Positions 48,350 through 57,209 of a stretch of DNA of 64,000 nt are shown in pieces. The notes under the pieces are model-generated. The model made no database searches, had not been told where the DNA came from, and saw only the letters and a list, made by a program, of their open reading frames with translations. The stretch's first letter is position 1, and every line of letters starts with the position of its first letter. This DNA comes from Solirubrobacter taibaiensis. GTDB lineage: Bacteria; Actinomycetota; Thermoleophilia; Solirubrobacterales; Solirubrobacteraceae. Where the stretch lies: NCBI GenBank assembly GCA_027587225.1, contig JAPDDQ010000018.1:1-64000 (forward strand). The letters run 5' to 3'. Position numbers and translations under genes: made by a program.

Positions 48350-51300
48350 ATGTCCGTGCGAGCTGGGAACCGACGGCGGGTGCTGCTGGGCGCCGTCGCG
48401 TGTGCGTCATCGTTGGCGGCGGCGGGGCCGGCGTTCGCCGACGAGCCGCCGGTCAGCACGGCGACCTTCGCCGCTGCGCAGAACGGGAACGGCAACTGGC
48501 GGTTGACGGCGCCGCAGACGCTGCGGCTGGCGGCGACGGATGACGTGTCGGTGGCGAAGCTGCAGTACTCGCTCGACGGCGGCGCGACCTACATCGACGC
48601 TCCGATCATCCCGGGGCCGTCGGTGTCGGCGAACGTCACGTTCTCCGAGGAGAACAACGTCACGGTGCGCCACCGGGCGCAGGACAGCGCGGGGAACATC
48701 ACGCGCGGAGCCACCACGAACACGACGCTGAACGCGGCGTCGGTGGTGGGAGCGACCGCGGTCCGGCTGACGAGCACCACCGGGCGCGGGCCCGGCGACA
48801 CGCTGCTGATCGACACGGGCGCCGCGCAGGAGACGGCGACGATCGCGTCGCTCATCACGCCGGCGCCGGCGGCACCCGCGCCGAACGTCAACCTCACCGC
48901 TCCGCTCGCGAACGCGCACGCCGCGACCGTCGCGGTGGCCGGCACCCAGAACTACCTGACGGTCCCGGTGCAGATCGACACGAAGGCGCCGGTGGCGACC
49001 TGGGCCACGCAGGCGACGACGACCGCCGCCGCCGCTGCGGCCGGAGCGACGACCGTCCGGCTCACGAGTGCCGCGGGCCGCACGGTCGGTGACACGCTCC
49101 AGCTCGATCAGGGCACGAACGCCGAGACGGTGAGGATCACGGCCATCGACGGACAGGACGTGACGCTCGCCGCGGCCCTGACCAAAGTGCACCTGAGCGG
49201 CGCCGCGGTCTACCAGCCGTCGATCGTCGACGGCAAGATCCTGCAGTCCCAGACGCTCACCCCGCTGCGGACCGACCCGCGCCTGCGCGACGCGAGCGAC
49301 ACCGTCGCCAACGGCGCCGGCGGCGCGGCGATCCGGCGGATGGAGCTCGACGGCCAGTTCATGGTCCCGAAGACGGTCGCGCTGAACCGGCTCACGGTCG
49401 GCAAGCACACACAGGCCGTGTCCGTGCAGGACACCGCCGGCAACGCGACCAAGTACACGAACACGTTCGCGGTCACGACCTCGTTCGCGGATCTGGCGAC
49501 CGTGATCGACCAGCTCGCCGACAACGCGCTGCGGACCACGCTCAACGGCGCGACCGCCGTCGGCGCGACCGGCGTGCGGCTGCAGGTCCCGTTCGGCTTC
49601 CGTGCCGGCCAGCAGCTCGTCATCGACTCGGGTGAGAGCCAGGAGACGGTGACGATCACCAAGGCGATGGTGCCGCCCCCGCGCGTCAACACGACGGTGA
49701 GCGCGGCGGCGACCGCGGGCGACACGCGCATCCGCCTCACGAGCTACACGCAGAACGGCGCGACGGGCACGCAGGCGCCGACCAGCAACGGTCCGGTGAT
49801 CGGCGAGCCGATCGTCATCGGCACGGGCGCCAGCCAGCAGCTCGTCACCGTCAAGCGTCACCTCACGCCACCCGAGGTCGAGCTCAGCGCCCCGCTGCAG
49901 AAGGACATCGCGGCAGGCACCTCGACCTCGCTCGTGAACGTCCTGCTCAGCGCGCCGCTGACGAAGGCGCACGCGACCGGCGTGACCGTCGCCAACCCGC
50001 GCCCGATCGTCGCCGCCGCCAAGGCGAGCGAGCTCAAGACGCTGCTCGCCACCGCGCAGGCCGCGAGCACCAATGCGGCCGCGATCGCCGCGCTGCAGCA
50101 GTTCAAGACGGCGGCCGGCAGCGAGGCCGCTCTGACCAGCGCGGCCGACGCGCTGATCGCCCAGGTCAACGGCACGCCCGTCGACACGAGCGGCACCGGC
50201 GTGACCGTCGGCGCGGCCGACCCGGGCGCCCAGGCGCTGCGCGTGTTCAACAACCCGATCCCGTTCCGCGCGAACCCGAACGCCACCTACAAGGTGCTCA
50301 TCAGCGGTCGTGCCGGCGGCTTCCGCCACCAGTCGATCGTCGACTACGAGTGGATGATCCAGCAGCTCGGCGACGCGAACGGCTTCGACGTCGAGATCTG
50401 GGACCCGAACATCGGCGCGAGCCCCGGTCGCCAGGCGCCCGCGGGCGTGTCGCTCGCGACCAGCCCGTTCCTCGATCTGGCCACGCTCAAGCAGTACACG
50501 ACGATCGTCATGAACTCGACCGTCGGCATCAACGGGACGGCGACGCTCAACGCGGTGGAGTTCGCCAACCTGCAGGCGTACATCCGCGGCGGCGGCGGCA
50601 TCATCCCCGTCCACGGCGGCACCGACTCGATGCAGAACGTGCCGTGGTACATGGACCTGATCGGCGGCGGCTTCACCAGCCACGGCGGCAACCAGGGCGG
50701 CATCCTGATCGACACCGAGTCCGGCGGCCACGTCGAGTTCATCAACGCCGACCCCGCGCATACGAGCACCGTGTCGATGCCCGCGCGCTGGTACTCGGTG
50801 GAGGAGCTCTACAACACCAACCGCGACCCGGTGGACCTCGGCATCGTGCACCCGTTGGTGTACGAGAACGAGGACTCGCTCGTCGGGCAGATCGGCTACT
50901 CCACGGGCGCGCTGCACAACACGGACCGGCACGGCATGGTCCGGTGCCGTAACTTCGAGGGCGGGCGCTCCTTCACGTCCACCCTCGGGCACAACTGGCA
51001 GTACGCGACCGAGGCCTGGTTCCGCGACATGATGCTCAACGCGATCCAGTGGACGAGCGGGCAGGAGTACGCGAACTGCGTGACGTTCAACGAGGTCTCC
51101 GAGCTGCTCGCGGACGCGGCGTCCGGCGGCAACGTCACCGCCGCGGCCAACACGGCGATGAGCTCCTCGCTGGCCGCGGCGGATGCCGCCTACCGGGCGG
51201 ATGACAAGGCGGGCGCGGCGACACACGCGCGGGCGTTCGTGGCCCAGGCGAAGCGTCTCGCGAACGCCGGCGCCGACGGCGGCGAGGCGCTGCTCGAGCT

Positions 51301-51745
51301 CCAGACCAAGGGCGTGGAGCTCGTGAACTGGATGACGTCCAACGGCGCTGCGCCGCCCACGCCGACGCTGCAGTCCGAGCCCGCCACGGGCACCGTCGGC
51401 GGCACGGTGCCGGCGACGCTCGCGCTGACGCTCGGAGGCCCCGCGACGTTCCCGGCGTTCACTCCGGGCGTGGCGCGCGAGTACACGGCCACGACCACCG
51501 CGTCGGTGCTCTCCACCGCCGGTGACGCGGCGCTCAGCGTCTCCGACCCCGGCCGCATGACCAACGGCGCCTTCTCGCTTCCGCAGCCGCTGCAGGTGGC
51601 GTTCTCGAAGGCGGCCTGGACCGCCCCGACCTCCAACGAGGCGGTCACGGTCACGTTCAGGCAGGCGATCGGCGCCAATGACGCGCTGCGTACCGGCACC
51701 TACAGCCGGACGCTGACGTTCACGCTGTCGACCACGACGCCGTAG
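48350..51745 (+). CDS. Secreted ThuA-domain protein with internal beta repeats
   Basis: 1131 residues. Signal peptide (RAGNRRRVLLGAVACASSLAAAGPAFA); an Ig-like domain; then three to four copies of an unnamed module (GATAVRLTSTTGRGPGDTLLID, GATTVRLTSAAGRTVGDTLQLD, GATGVRLQVPFGFRAGQQLVID). The ThuA amidotransferase-like domain occupies about 640-900 (YKVLISGRAGGFRHQSI, YIRGGGGIIPVHGGTDS, LGHNWQYATEAWFRDMMLN). The last ~115 residues repeat the phosphatase C-terminal domain. ThuA domains occur in sugar-related proteins but their chemistry is unproven. It is 37 nt after the DUF916-like gene and probably in its operon. Confidence 0.9.
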   Translation: MSVRAGNRRRVLLGAVACASSLAAAGPAFADEPPVSTATFAAAQNGNGNWRLTAPQTLRLAATDDVSVAKLQYSLDGGATYIDAPIIPGPSVSANVTFSEENNVTVRHRAQDSAGNITRGATTNTTLNAASVVGATAVRLTSTTGRGPGDTLLIDTGAAQETATIASLITPAPAAPAPNVNLTAPLANAHAATVAVAGTQNYLTVPVQIDTKAPVATWATQATTTAAAAAAGATTVRLTSAAGRTVGDTLQLDQGTNAETVRITAIDGQDVTLAAALTKVHLSGAAVYQPSIVDGKILQSQTLTPLRTDPRLRDASDTVANGAGGAAIRRMELDGQFMVPKTVALNRLTVGKHTQAVSVQDTAGNATKYTNTFAVTTSFADLATVIDQLADNALRTTLNGATAVGATGVRLQVPFGFRAGQQLVIDSGESQETVTITKAMVPPPRVNTTVSAAATAGDTRIRLTSYTQNGATGTQAPTSNGPVIGEPIVIGTGASQQLVTVKRHLTPPEVELSAPLQKDIAAGTSTSLVNVLLSAPLTKAHATGVTVANPRPIVAAAKASELKTLLATAQAASTNAAAIAALQQFKTAAGSEAALTSAADALIAQVNGTPVDTSGTGVTVGAADPGAQALRVFNNPIPFRANPNATYKVLISGRAGGFRHQSIVDYEWMIQQLGDANGFDVEIWDPNIGASPGRQAPAGVSLATSPFLDLATLKQYTTIVMNSTVGINGTATLNAVEFANLQAYIRGGGGIIPVHGGTDSMQNVPWYMDLIGGGFTSHGGNQGGILIDTESGGHVEFINADPAHTSTVSMPARWYSVEELYNTNRDPVDLGIVHPLVYENEDSLVGQIGYSTGALHNTDRHGMVRCRNFEGGRSFTSTLGHNWQYATEAWFRDMMLNAIQWTSGQEYANCVTFNEVSELLADAASGGNVTAAANTAMSSSLAAADAAYRADDKAGAATHARAFVAQAKRLANAGADGGEALLELQTKGVELVNWMTSNGAAPPTPTLQSEPATGTVGGTVPATLALTLGGPATFPAFTPGVAREYTATTTASVLSTAGDAALSVSDPGRMTNGAFSLPQPLQVAFSKAAWTAPTSNEAVTVTFRQAIGANDALRTGTYSRTLTFTLSTTTP

Positions 51746-51757
51746 ATCCACTCCATC

Positions 51758-51785
51758 CGCGCCGCCGCCTCAGGGCGGCGGCGCG
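51758..51785 (+). terminator. Strong 12-bp hairpin after the ThuA gene
   Basis: CGCGCCGCCGCC (51758-51769), loop TCAG, and its exact complement (51774-51785) begin 12 nt after the stop. No T-run follows, as is common in very GC-rich genomes. Confidence 0.75.
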
Positions 51786-51827
51786 GGGAGTAGGGTGCGC
51801 CTGAGTTCCCTGACAGAGGAGAGACGG

Positions 51828-52610
51828 ATGGCTCAGGACGTGCTCGCAGGCCGGTATGCGCTGGTCACCGGTGGTGCCCAGGGGTTGGGTGCCGGGATGG
51901 CCAAGGCGCTCGCCGAGGCCGGTGCGCAGGTGATGATCGGCGACCTGCAGGACGCCACCGAGACCGCGGAGGGCATCGGCGCCGAGTCGACGCATCTCGA
52001 CGTCACCGACGAGGCGTCCTGGGAGGCCGCGGTCAGCGCGACCGTCGAGCGGCTCGGCGGGCTCGACATCCTCGTCAACAACGCCGGCATCGAGCTGTCC
52101 GGCCTGCTCGTCGACGCGGAGGCCGACGACATCCGCAAGATGCTCGAGGTCAACGTGCTCGGCACGGCACTCGGCATCAAGCACGGGCTGCGCGCGATGC
52201 GCCCTGGCGGAGCGGCCGGCAACGGCGGCGCGATCGTCAACATCGCGTCGGTCGCGGCGACGATCGCGTTCCCGGGGATCGGCGGCTACTCCGCCACCAA
52301 GTCGGCCGTGGACCGCCTCACCCGCGTGGCCGCCTTCGAGGCCGGCAAGCTCGGCTTCGGCGTGCGCGTGAACTGCGTCTACCCGGGCCTCGTCCCGACC
52401 GCGATGGGGCAGAAGCTCGCCGTCGACATGGCGGAGCTGGGGCTGTTCGAGTCGCCCGAGGCGGCGGTCGGCGCCGTGATCGAGCAGACACCCGCGGGCC
52501 GACTCGGCGAGGTGGCGGACATGGCCGACGCGGTCGTGTTCCTCGCCTCCGAGCACGCGCGGTTCATCACCGGCATCGGCTTGCCCGTCGACGGCGGGAT
52601 GGGCATGTGA
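51828..52610 (+). CDS. Short-chain dehydrogenase/reductase
   Basis: 260 residues from ATG 51828 with GAGGAGAG just upstream. The NAD(P) motif TGGAQGLGAGM, the NNAG motif and the catalytic Ser...Tyr-x3-Lys (IASVAATIAF, GGYSATKSAVDRL) are intact; the C-terminus FITGIGLPVDGGMGM is standard. The strand-2 end GDLQDATETA favours NAD over NADP. It is coupled to the acyl-CoA ligase by a 4-nt overlap, so its substrate is probably a hydroxy acid or alcohol in a fatty-acid or steroid-like degradation route. Confidence 0.92.
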   Translation: MAQDVLAGRYALVTGGAQGLGAGMAKALAEAGAQVMIGDLQDATETAEGIGAESTHLDVTDEASWEAAVSATVERLGGLDILVNNAGIELSGLLVDAEADDIRKMLEVNVLGTALGIKHGLRAMRPGGAAGNGGAIVNIASVAATIAFPGIGGYSATKSAVDRLTRVAAFEAGKLGFGVRVNCVYPGLVPTAMGQKLAVDMAELGLFESPEAAVGAVIEQTPAGRLGEVADMADAVVFLASEHARFITGIGLPVDGGMGM

Positions 52611-54091
52611 GCCTCGCGGGCTACCTGGACAAGGGCGCGTCGCTCGGCCGCGACGCGCCGTGCCTGGTCGAGGGTGACCGGACGCTCTCCTACGGGGACG
52701 TCCAGGACCTCAGCCACCGGGTGGCCGGCGCGCTGGCCCGCGATGGCGTGCAGCCCGGGGGCAAGGTCGGGATCCTCAGCTCCAACAACGCGCTGGCGTT
52801 CGCGTGCGTGTTCGGGATCGCGCGCCGCGGCGCCGTCTGGTGCCCGATCAACCCGCGCAACGAGATGGCCGAGAACCGGGCGCTGCTGGAGCTCTACGAC
52901 TGCGAGTTCCTGATCTACCACCCCGGCTACGCGCCGATGGTCGAGCAGCTGGGGATCGCGAGGACCGTCTGCATCGACGACCTGCAAGCGTGGCTGGGGG
53001 AGCCGGGTGGCGCTGCCGATCCGGTGGACGACCTGGCGATGCTCGTCGGCACGGGCGGCACGACCGGCCTGCCCAAGGGCGTGATGCTCACCACGCGCAA
53101 CCTCGAGACGATGACCGCGATGACGCTGGTCGGCTACCCGTTCGAGGGCCGGCCCGCGTACCTCGCGCTCGCGCCGCTCACGCACGCGGCCGGCGTGCTG
53201 TGCTTCCCGGTGATGGCGAGCGGCGGGCGGATCGTCGTCATGCCCAAGCCGGATGTGGGCGCGTTCCTGGAGCTGATCGAACGCGAGCGCATCACGCACA
53301 CGTTCCTCCCGCCGACGCTGATCTACATGCTGCTCGGCCATGAGGCGCTCGACGGCACCGACCTCAGCTCACTGCAGTGCTTCTGGTACGGCGCGGCGCC
53401 GATGTCGACGGCCCGGCTGGAAGAGGCGCTGACCCGGATCGGACCGGTGATGGCGCAGCTGTTCGGCCAGACCGAAGCGCCGATGATGGTCTCGATGCTC
53501 CCGCCCGCGGACCACTTCAACGCCGACGGGAGCGTCGCGACGCAGCGGCTCGCGTCCGCGGGCCGGCCCGCGCCGCTGGTGACCGTCGGGATCATGGACC
53601 CCGAGACCGGTGCGTTGGTCGAGGCCGGCGAGCGCGGCGAGATCGTCGTGCGCGGCTCGCTCGTGATGGCCGGCTACTACAAGAACCCCGAAGCCACCGA
53701 GGCCGCGTCAGCCGGCGGCTGGCACCACACCGGCGACATCGGCTACCTCGACGCGGACGGCTACCTGTTCATCGTCGACCGGCTCAAGGACATGATCATC
53801 ACCGGCGGTTTCAACGTGTACTCGGCGGAGGTCGAGCAGGCGCTGATGCAGCACCCGGCGGTGCGCGACTGCGCCGTCGTCGGACTCCCGGACGACAAGT
53901 GGGGCGAGCGCGTGACGGCCGTGATCGAACCGAGCGCCGACATCGAGCCCGACGAACTGATCGCGTTCGTCAAGGCCCGCATCGGGTCCGTCAAAGCGCC
54001 CAAGCAGATCGAGCTGTGGCACGAGCTCCCGCGCTCGCGTGTGGGCAAGATCCTCAAGGGCGACGTCAAGCAGGAGCTGCTGCGCGGCTAA
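52607..54091 (+). CDS. AMP-forming acyl-CoA synthetase
   Basis: 494 residues from GTG overlapping the SDR stop (ATGTGA). The ANL-family motifs are intact: LVGTGGTTGLPKGVML (P-loop), FGQTEAPMMVS, HHTGDIGYLDADGYLFIVDR, KDMIITGGFNVYSAEVEQAL, and the catalytic Lys in SRVGKILKGDV. It activates a carboxylic acid to its CoA thioester via an adenylate. The substrate cannot be read, but FadD3-like or aryl/steroid acid ligases have this length. It works with the co-translated SDR. It ends convergently on the RES toxin gene with a 4-nt overlap. Confidence 0.93.
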   Translation: MSLAGYLDKGASLGRDAPCLVEGDRTLSYGDVQDLSHRVAGALARDGVQPGGKVGILSSNNALAFACVFGIARRGAVWCPINPRNEMAENRALLELYDCEFLIYHPGYAPMVEQLGIARTVCIDDLQAWLGEPGGAADPVDDLAMLVGTGGTTGLPKGVMLTTRNLETMTAMTLVGYPFEGRPAYLALAPLTHAAGVLCFPVMASGGRIVVMPKPDVGAFLELIERERITHTFLPPTLIYMLLGHEALDGTDLSSLQCFWYGAAPMSTARLEEALTRIGPVMAQLFGQTEAPMMVSMLPPADHFNADGSVATQRLASAGRPAPLVTVGIMDPETGALVEAGERGEIVVRGSLVMAGYYKNPEATEAASAGGWHHTGDIGYLDADGYLFIVDRLKDMIITGGFNVYSAEVEQALMQHPAVRDCAVVGLPDDKWGERVTAVIEPSADIEPDELIAFVKARIGSVKAPKQIELWHELPRSRVGKILKGDVKQELLRG

Positions 54092-54765
54092 GCCGTGCGG
54101 CAGGCGGGGCAGTCCGGGGCCCACACGGGGCTCCGGCCCTGCCGGGCCAGCGCGGCGATCACGCGCGTCCGCAGCCGTGGGCCGGCGAGCGGCTCACCGT
54201 CGTCGGGCGTTCCCGGCCGCGCCTGGAGGACGCCGGCGCGGTCCCAGACCGCGACCGACACACCGCCCTGGTGCGCGCCGCGGTAGACGACGCCCGCGAG
54301 CGCGGGCAGGTCCTCGTAGATCGCGCGGCCCCAGCGCTGCGTGAGCCGGCGCGGCTCGTTGCCGGCGCCGAGCGTGGCCATCGCGCCGATCGCCATCGCG
54401 CCGTCGCCCCGTAGATCCAGCAGGGGCAGCGGACGGGTCGGCGCGGCCTGCACCACCCGGTGGTTGGCGCAGATCCCCACCTCGGGCCACTGCTCCGGGA
54501 GCGCCTCCGCCAGCCCGCAGCCGAGCGAGTCGCCGAGGTACTGCACGCCGCGCCCGTCGGCTTGGACCTTCGGGCGCTGGTGGCGGTCACGGGCGTGCGG
54601 GTCAAAGCGCGCGACGGGCCCGAAGACCCGGGCCCGCAGCGGCGCGCGCGCCGGGTCCGGGTGGGCGTGGAACACCCGGAACATCCACGCGTCGGGCTGC
54701 CAGCGGACGATGTGCTCGGCGCCCGGGACTGCCAGCGGCCGCACGGGCGGCCGCAGCGGCGTCAC
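54088..54765 (-). CDS. RES-domain toxin (NAD+-degrading family)
   Basis: 225 residues from GTG 54765, whose codon overlaps the antitoxin stop (GTGA). The RES fold is recognisable: WMFRVFHAHPD near the start, GRGVQYLGDSLGCGLAEAL with Tyr76 and Glu87 eleven residues apart as in the family, and GVVYRGAHQGGVSVAVWDR near the end. The usual Arg-to-Tyr spacing of the GR motif is shorter here, so this is a divergent member. RES toxins deplete NAD+ in the cytoplasm; that activity is inferred from family membership. It is the second gene of a toxin-antitoxin operon. Confidence 0.82.
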   Translation of the reverse strand: MTPLRPPVRPLAVPGAEHIVRWQPDAWMFRVFHAHPDPARAPLRARVFGPVARFDPHARDRHQRPKVQADGRGVQYLGDSLGCGLAEALPEQWPEVGICANHRVVQAAPTRPLPLLDLRGDGAMAIGAMATLGAGNEPRRLTQRWGRAIYEDLPALAGVVYRGAHQGGVSVAVWDRAGVLQARPGTPDDGEPLAGPRLRTRVIAALARQGRSPVWAPDCPACRTA

Positions 54766-55376
54766 CACGCCGCGGCGGACAGCGCCTGCGCGATCTCCAG
54801 CACCCGCTCGGGCCCGCCCCGGCGGGTCAGCTCGCGTGCGGGGGTGTTCCCGTCCAGGTCGGGCGAAGGGGTGACCGCCCAGACCGACAACGCCAGTGGG
54901 GTGCCGGGATAGGCATCGATCAGTTCGGTGAGCGCCGGCAGGGTCCCGTCGTCGGCGAACTGCCACGCCGGGAACCGCCACTCACGGCCACGGCGGAGCC
55001 CGACCAGCTTGCCGGCCTTGCGGCGCTCGGACACCGCCTGGGGGGTGGTGACCCCGATCCGGGACGCGACCTCTTCGCGCGACAGCGCTCCGGTGAGCGC
55101 GCCCTCGAGCACGGTGCTGGTGGCCCGCTGCGCCGAGGCCTGCGCCGTCTGCAGTTCGGCGGCCGACGGCTCGGGGCCCCAGACGTCCGCCGCCTGCACG
55201 TCGGTCACCCGCAGGTCGGTGTCGGCGAGGGCGATCATCAGCACCTCGGGATCGTCCACCTCCGACAGCTCACGCGCGATCTCGCTGATCGAGATGCCCG
55301 GGCGGCGGCGCACCAGCGCGAGGACAGCGTCACGCGCACGGTTCCGGCGAGCGAGGGTGATCGCGGCGACGGCCAT
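54762..55376 (-). CDS. Antitoxin partner of the RES toxin (Xre/MbcA-like C-terminal part)
   Basis: 204 residues from ATG 55376. GGAGGT directly abuts this ATG, so initiation may be unusual; TTG at 55394 is the alternative. The N-terminal half is helical with an HTH look (RDAVLALVRRRPGISISEIARELSE). The middle (LSREEVASRIGVTTPQAVSERRKAGKLVGLRRG) is a second DNA-binding-like segment, and the end (SPDLDGNTPARELTRRGGP ERVLEIAQAL) resembles the DUF2384/MbcA toxin-binding motif. It should neutralise the RES toxin and repress the operon. It is longer than the standard ~130-residue antitoxins. Confidence 0.75.
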   Translation of the reverse strand: MAVAAITLARRNRARDAVLALVRRRPGISISEIARELSEVDDPEVLMIALADTDLRVTDVQAADVWGPEPSAAELQTAQASAQRATSTVLEGALTGALSREEVASRIGVTTPQAVSERRKAGKLVGLRRGREWRFPAWQFADDGTLPALTELIDAYPGTPLALSVWAVTPSPDLDGNTPARELTRRGGPERVLEIAQALSAAAW

Positions 55377-55384
55377 ACCTCCAG

Positions 55385-55421
55385 GATACGCCAACTATGC
55401 CATCAGCGCAAGATACGCAAA
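55385..55421 (-). promoter_or_regulatory. Promoter with direct repeats before the RES toxin-antitoxin operon
   Basis: Minus-strand TTGCGT (55420-55415), 17 nt, TAGTTG (55397-55392) gives a plausible promoter. Near-identical 10-nt repeats, GATACGCCAA (55385) and GATACGCAAA (55412), overlap the -10 and -35 elements and are candidate antitoxin sites. Confidence 0.5.
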
Positions 55422-55422
55422 T

Positions 55423-56136
55423 CTAGGCGGCGCTGAGGAACTGGTTGCAGGCAGCGGGATCGCCGGACTCGAAGCCGGTGTTCCAGGCCGTCGCGCGCTG
55501 CTCCGGGGTTCCGTGGTGGCCGGGGTTGCTCGCGTCGAAGTCGCCGACGGCGAGGGCCGCGTCGATCGCTTCCTGCACGTCGCCCTCCTCGAGCTGGTTG
55601 TTCACGCCGGCGCTGTGAGCCCAGGTGCCCGCGTAGCAGTCGGCCTGCAGCTCGAACGCGGAAGTGGGGACCTGGGTGCCGTACTGGTCGTAGAGCCCGA
55701 GCTCGTGCTGGACCTGATGGCCGTACTCGTGCGCGACGATGTACGCCACGGCGAAGTCGCCGACCGCGCCGCCGTAGCCCTGCGAGCTGCCGGGGAGCTG
55801 CTGGTCGAGCGCGCCGTCGTAGATCGCGGTCGCGAACTGCTCGGAGATGTAGATCGTGTCGTCGGCCGGGCAGTACGCCGCGGCGCTGGCGCCGAGCTCA
55901 CCGCACTGGCTCGACGCGGTCTGGCCGGCCGGGATCCACGCGTAGTTCACGCGCGGCTCGGGCAGCCCGGCGTCCGCAAACGTCGTCGTCCAGTACGAGT
56001 CGACGTTCTGCGTGACGTCGGTCAGGAACGACTGCATGTCGGTGACCGGTTCGCTCGCCTGCGCGGAAGCGAGGTGGACGGCCGCGCCGCCCAGTGCCAG
56101 TGCCGCTGTCGCAGCGGCCATCCATTTCTTCTTCAT
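55423..56136 (-). CDS. Exported neutral zinc metallopeptidase (YpfJ/Zn_peptidase family)
   Basis: 237 residues from ATG 56136. A signal-peptide-like start (KKKWMAAATAALALGGAAVHLASA) is followed by the family body with QTASSQCGELGASAAAYCPADDTIYIS, the zinc site IVAHEYGHQVQHELG and a downstream Glu in AFELQADCYAG; quoted parts are separate. The protein is of the usual length and complete. Its proteolytic substrates are unknown. It diverges from the DUF6518-like membrane protein gene at 56248. Confidence 0.9.
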   Translation of the reverse strand: MKKKWMAAATAALALGGAAVHLASAQASEPVTDMQSFLTDVTQNVDSYWTTTFADAGLPEPRVNYAWIPAGQTASSQCGELGASAAAYCPADDTIYISEQFATAIYDGALDQQLPGSSQGYGGAVGDFAVAYIVAHEYGHQVQHELGLYDQYGTQVPTSAFELQADCYAGTWAHSAGVNNQLEEGDVQEAIDAALAVGDFDASNPGHHGTPEQRATAWNTGFESGDPAACNQFLSAA

Positions 56137-56247
56137 GTCCGAGCATTGAAGGCATCGCGCGTAAGAGCGATGGGAGAGACGGCTAACGACAGGATCAACA
56201 CGGAATCTGCACGGGGCCTGCACGCACGCGGCCTAGGCTCGCCCGTC

Positions 56248-56733
56248 ATGTACCGAGCTTTGGTCGCGGGGCTGGCGGCCGGGTGCGTCGCGGCGTTGGT
56301 GCGCCTGCACGTGCCCGGGTGGCCCGACGTGTTCGTGAACTCCATCAGCACGTGGCTGCTGCTGCCCTTCCTCGTCGGCCTGTTCACGTCGTCGGTGCCA
56401 CGCGCCGTGGTCGCATGCCTCGCGCAACTCGCGGCGTTCTACATCGTCGCGGGGGTGAGCGGACTCGGGACAACGGTGGTGCTCGTGGCCGTCTGGACGG
56501 TATTCGCGGTGGGCGGCGGCTCGGTGTTCGGCGCGGCGGGCCGGTGGTGGCGCGAGGGCGGCTTGGCGCTGCTCGGCGCCGTGTTCGTGCTCGAGGGCGT
56601 GCTTGACACCGGGTGGGTGTGGGTCGCGGTCGGCGTCGCGCTCACGCTGTCTACGTACGGACTTCACCACTCAAGTAACACCGATCAGGGTCGAACGATG
56701 GGCAAGACCCGATCAAACGAAGGAATCAAATGA
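56248..56733 (+). CDS. Small polytopic membrane protein (DUF6518-like)
   Basis: 161 residues from ATG 56248. About five membrane helices (YRALVAGLAAGCVAALVRL, WLLLPFLVGLFTSS, LAQLAAFYIVAGVSGLG, WTVFAVGGGSVFGAAG, ALLGAVFVLEGVLDTGWV) and a hydrophilic C-terminal tail of ~25 residues. The motif GAAGRWWREGG between helices recalls DUF6518 proteins. Function unknown. Its stop overlaps the next start as ATGA, linking it to the BamE-like lipoprotein. Confidence 0.75.
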   Translation: MYRALVAGLAAGCVAALVRLHVPGWPDVFVNSISTWLLLPFLVGLFTSSVPRAVVACLAQLAAFYIVAGVSGLGTTVVLVAVWTVFAVGGGSVFGAAGRWWREGGLALLGAVFVLEGVLDTGWVWVAVGVALTLSTYGLHHSSNTDQGRTMGKTRSNEGIK

Positions 56734-57152
56734 AGTTGAAGTCGCTTGTCGTCGTTGCTCTCGCCTCGCTTTCGCTGTCCGCCTGCGCGGCAGTCGAGGA
56801 GCCCGACTCGTTCTCCGAGCAGGGCCGCACGACGGAGCAGGTCGCCGAAACGAAGGACACGTCCTCGTCGAAGCCGGCCGAGAAGAAGAAGGCTTCTAAG
56901 CCGAAGTGGAAGCGCAACATGAACAAGGTCAAGCTCGGCATGAGCCAGGCCAAGGTCAAGTCACTGCTCGGCAAGCCGAGTGACACGAACGCGAGCGAGA
57001 CGACGGTCCCGGACATGGACGAGGACACGTTCGAGGTCACCGAGCGCGTCATGACGATGGACACCTGGACCTACGGCAACGTCATCACGGACGAGTCGAC
57101 CTGGATCCTGCAGTTCACCGACGGCAAGCTGGACAGCAAGTCGCGCATCTAG
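56730..57152 (+). CDS. SmpA/BamE-like lipoprotein
   Basis: 140 residues. Lipoprotein signal KLKSLVVVALASLSLSAC with lipobox LSAC; a Ser/Lys-rich linker; then a BamE/SmpA-type fold (VKLGMSQAKVKSLLGKPSDT, WTYGNVITDESTWILQFTDG KL). In a probable monoderm this is not part of a BAM complex; such small alpha-beta lipoproteins are common surface proteins in actinobacteria. Translationally coupled to the membrane protein upstream. Confidence 0.82.
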   Translation: MKLKSLVVVALASLSLSACAAVEEPDSFSEQGRTTEQVAETKDTSSSKPAEKKKASKPKWKRNMNKVKLGMSQAKVKSLLGKPSDTNASETTVPDMDEDTFEVTERVMTMDTWTYGNVITDESTWILQFTDGKLDSKSRI

Positions 57153-57170
57153 CGCTTCGCGAACCCGCAC

Positions 57171-57196
57171 GAAGGCCGCCCGACTAGGCGGCCTTC
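57171..57196. terminator. Bidirectional hairpin between the lipoprotein and SulP genes
   Basis: GAAGGCCGCC (57171-57180) and GGCGGCCTTC (57187-57196) form a perfect 10-bp stem with a 6-nt loop between two convergent stops. Confidence 0.8.
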
Positions 57197-57209
57197 ATGC
57201 GTTCTGCGG

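Noticed and set aside
48407-51751. Long minus-strand open frame (over 1100 codons) opposite the ThuA gene
   Set aside because: It is an antisense shadow: Arg/His/Val/Glu-rich without domains, while the plus strand has a signal peptide and ThuA domain. The same holds for long minus frames at 21995-24988, 24998-26713, 26461-29646 and 14781-17336, which are expected in very GC-rich DNA.
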